Positions 6,198-6,384 of a stretch of DNA of 6,384 nt are shown piece by piece. Numbering within the stretch: the stretch's first letter is position 1; every line of letters begins with the position of its first letter. The translations under genes were made by a program, and so were the position numbers. A model generated the notes under the pieces. The model was not told the origin of the DNA, made no database searches, and saw only the letters and a program-made list of their open reading frames with translations. Source of the DNA: Candidatus Aerophobota bacterium. GTDB lineage: Bacteria > Aerophobota > Aerophobia > Aerophobales > B47-G16. The stretch covers positions 1-6,384 of the forward strand of contig QMPZ01000093.1 in NCBI GenBank assembly GCA_003648815.1, read 5' to 3'.

Positions 6198-6284
6198 GAA
6201 AACGACACTTGAGGGGGGAAGATTCCCCCCTCAACGCTTCGCTGCTCCCCCCTTTATTAAACAAATGTTTATACTTTCCTATGC
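6196..6284 (-). repeat. 90-bp hairpin-bearing repeat, right (inverted) copy
   Basis: This 89-base element is the reverse-complement counterpart of 3190-3279. It begins at the last two bases of the epimerase stop codon. Its hairpin stem is 6210-6220 paired with 6223-6233 in register (outer pair 6209/6234), with central bases AGAT as loop, whereas the left copy has a different loop. Read on the - strand it presents the same order as the left copy: AT-rich part, G-run, hairpin, T-rich tail pointing into the 3' end of the epimerase. If it has any terminator activity, that would act on transcription entering from the right. It may otherwise be a simple MITE-like repeat. Confidence 0.9.
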
Positions 6285-6352
6285 TTTAAAAAACCTCATT
6301 TTAATCCGGATTCGAATCCTTTGTTGCTTCAGAAAAGGTGGACTCAGATGCT

Positions 6353-6384
6353 ACCCTTCACCCTTCACCCCTCACCCCTCACTC
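6353..6384. repeat. Heptamer tandem repeat running off the window end
   Basis: The window ends in successive 7-base units ACCCTTC, ACCCTTC, ACCCCTC, ACCCCTC and a partial ACTC. The opposite strand reads as GAGGGGT/GAAGGGT units. The junction word cacccttcac also appears at 1247-1256 in the hairpin after the first gene. The total repeat length is unknown because the array is cut by the edge. The stretch 6285-6352 before it shows no gene; it contains a 12-base palindrome ggattcgaatcc at 6308-6319. Confidence 0.8.

Noticed and set aside
3190..6284. Insertion sequence or composite transposon.
   Set aside because: No transposase or target-site duplication is visible, and the three enclosed genes are metabolic; only the inverted repeats are supported.
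6302..6345. A tRNA T-arm-like string (ggattcgaatcc) that might mark a tRNA 3' end or attachment site.
   Set aside because: The residues flanking TTCGAAT do not form a proper 5-bp T stem, and no acceptor, D or anticodon arms can be found on either strand.
6265..6384. Open + strand frame of 40 codons from an ATG to the window edge.
   Set aside because: The ATG lies in the right 90-bp repeat, has no ribosome binding site, and the frame ends in heptamer repeat; openness over this length is easily chance.

Overview
The window looks like a bacterial chromosomal fragment, probably from an anaerobic carbohydrate degrader known mainly from metagenomes. The signs are short Shine-Dalgarno-led genes all on the + strand, frequent AGG/AGA arginine codons, roughly half G+C, and palindromic or short tandem intergenic repeats. 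No ribosomal or other phylogenetic marker is present, so I do not assign a phylum.

Layout: six protein genes on the + strand, in two blocks. Block 1 (4-3150) holds an L-rhamnose-isomerase-type sugar isomerase, a xylose-isomerase-like TIM-barrel isomerase/epimerase resembling the EryC group, and a divergent class II (zinc) ketose-phosphate aldolase. Block 2 (3302-6197) holds two tandem zinc-dependent polyol or sugar-phosphate dehydrogenases, the first GatD-like and the second a paralogue with a different cofactor pocket, followed by a ribulose-phosphate 3-epimerase family protein. All six keep the catalytic and metal-binding residues expected for their families, so none looks broken.

Together these genes make a catabolic set for a rare sugar, deoxysugar or polyol: oxidation of a (phospho)polyol to a ketose, isomerisation and epimerisation, then aldol cleavage to triose-level products. 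No kinase, transporter or regulator lies inside the window, so the substrate and the point of phosphorylation cannot be read from here.

The intergenic DNA is more unusual than the genes. A 90-bp hairpin-bearing repeat occurs twice in opposite orientation (3190-3279 and 6196-6284) and brackets block 2. A 99-bp palindrome with perfect 19-bp arms and a nested hairpin lies between the second dehydrogenase and the epimerase (5404-5502). A perfect 12-bp inverted repeat overlaps the stop codon of the first gene (1196-1264). A heptamer tandem repeat runs off the right end (6353-6384). The left 90-bp repeat also carries an ATG that creates a spurious N-terminal extension of the first dehydrogenase; its real start is at 3302. 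I see no RNA gene, CRISPR array, transposase or phage gene.
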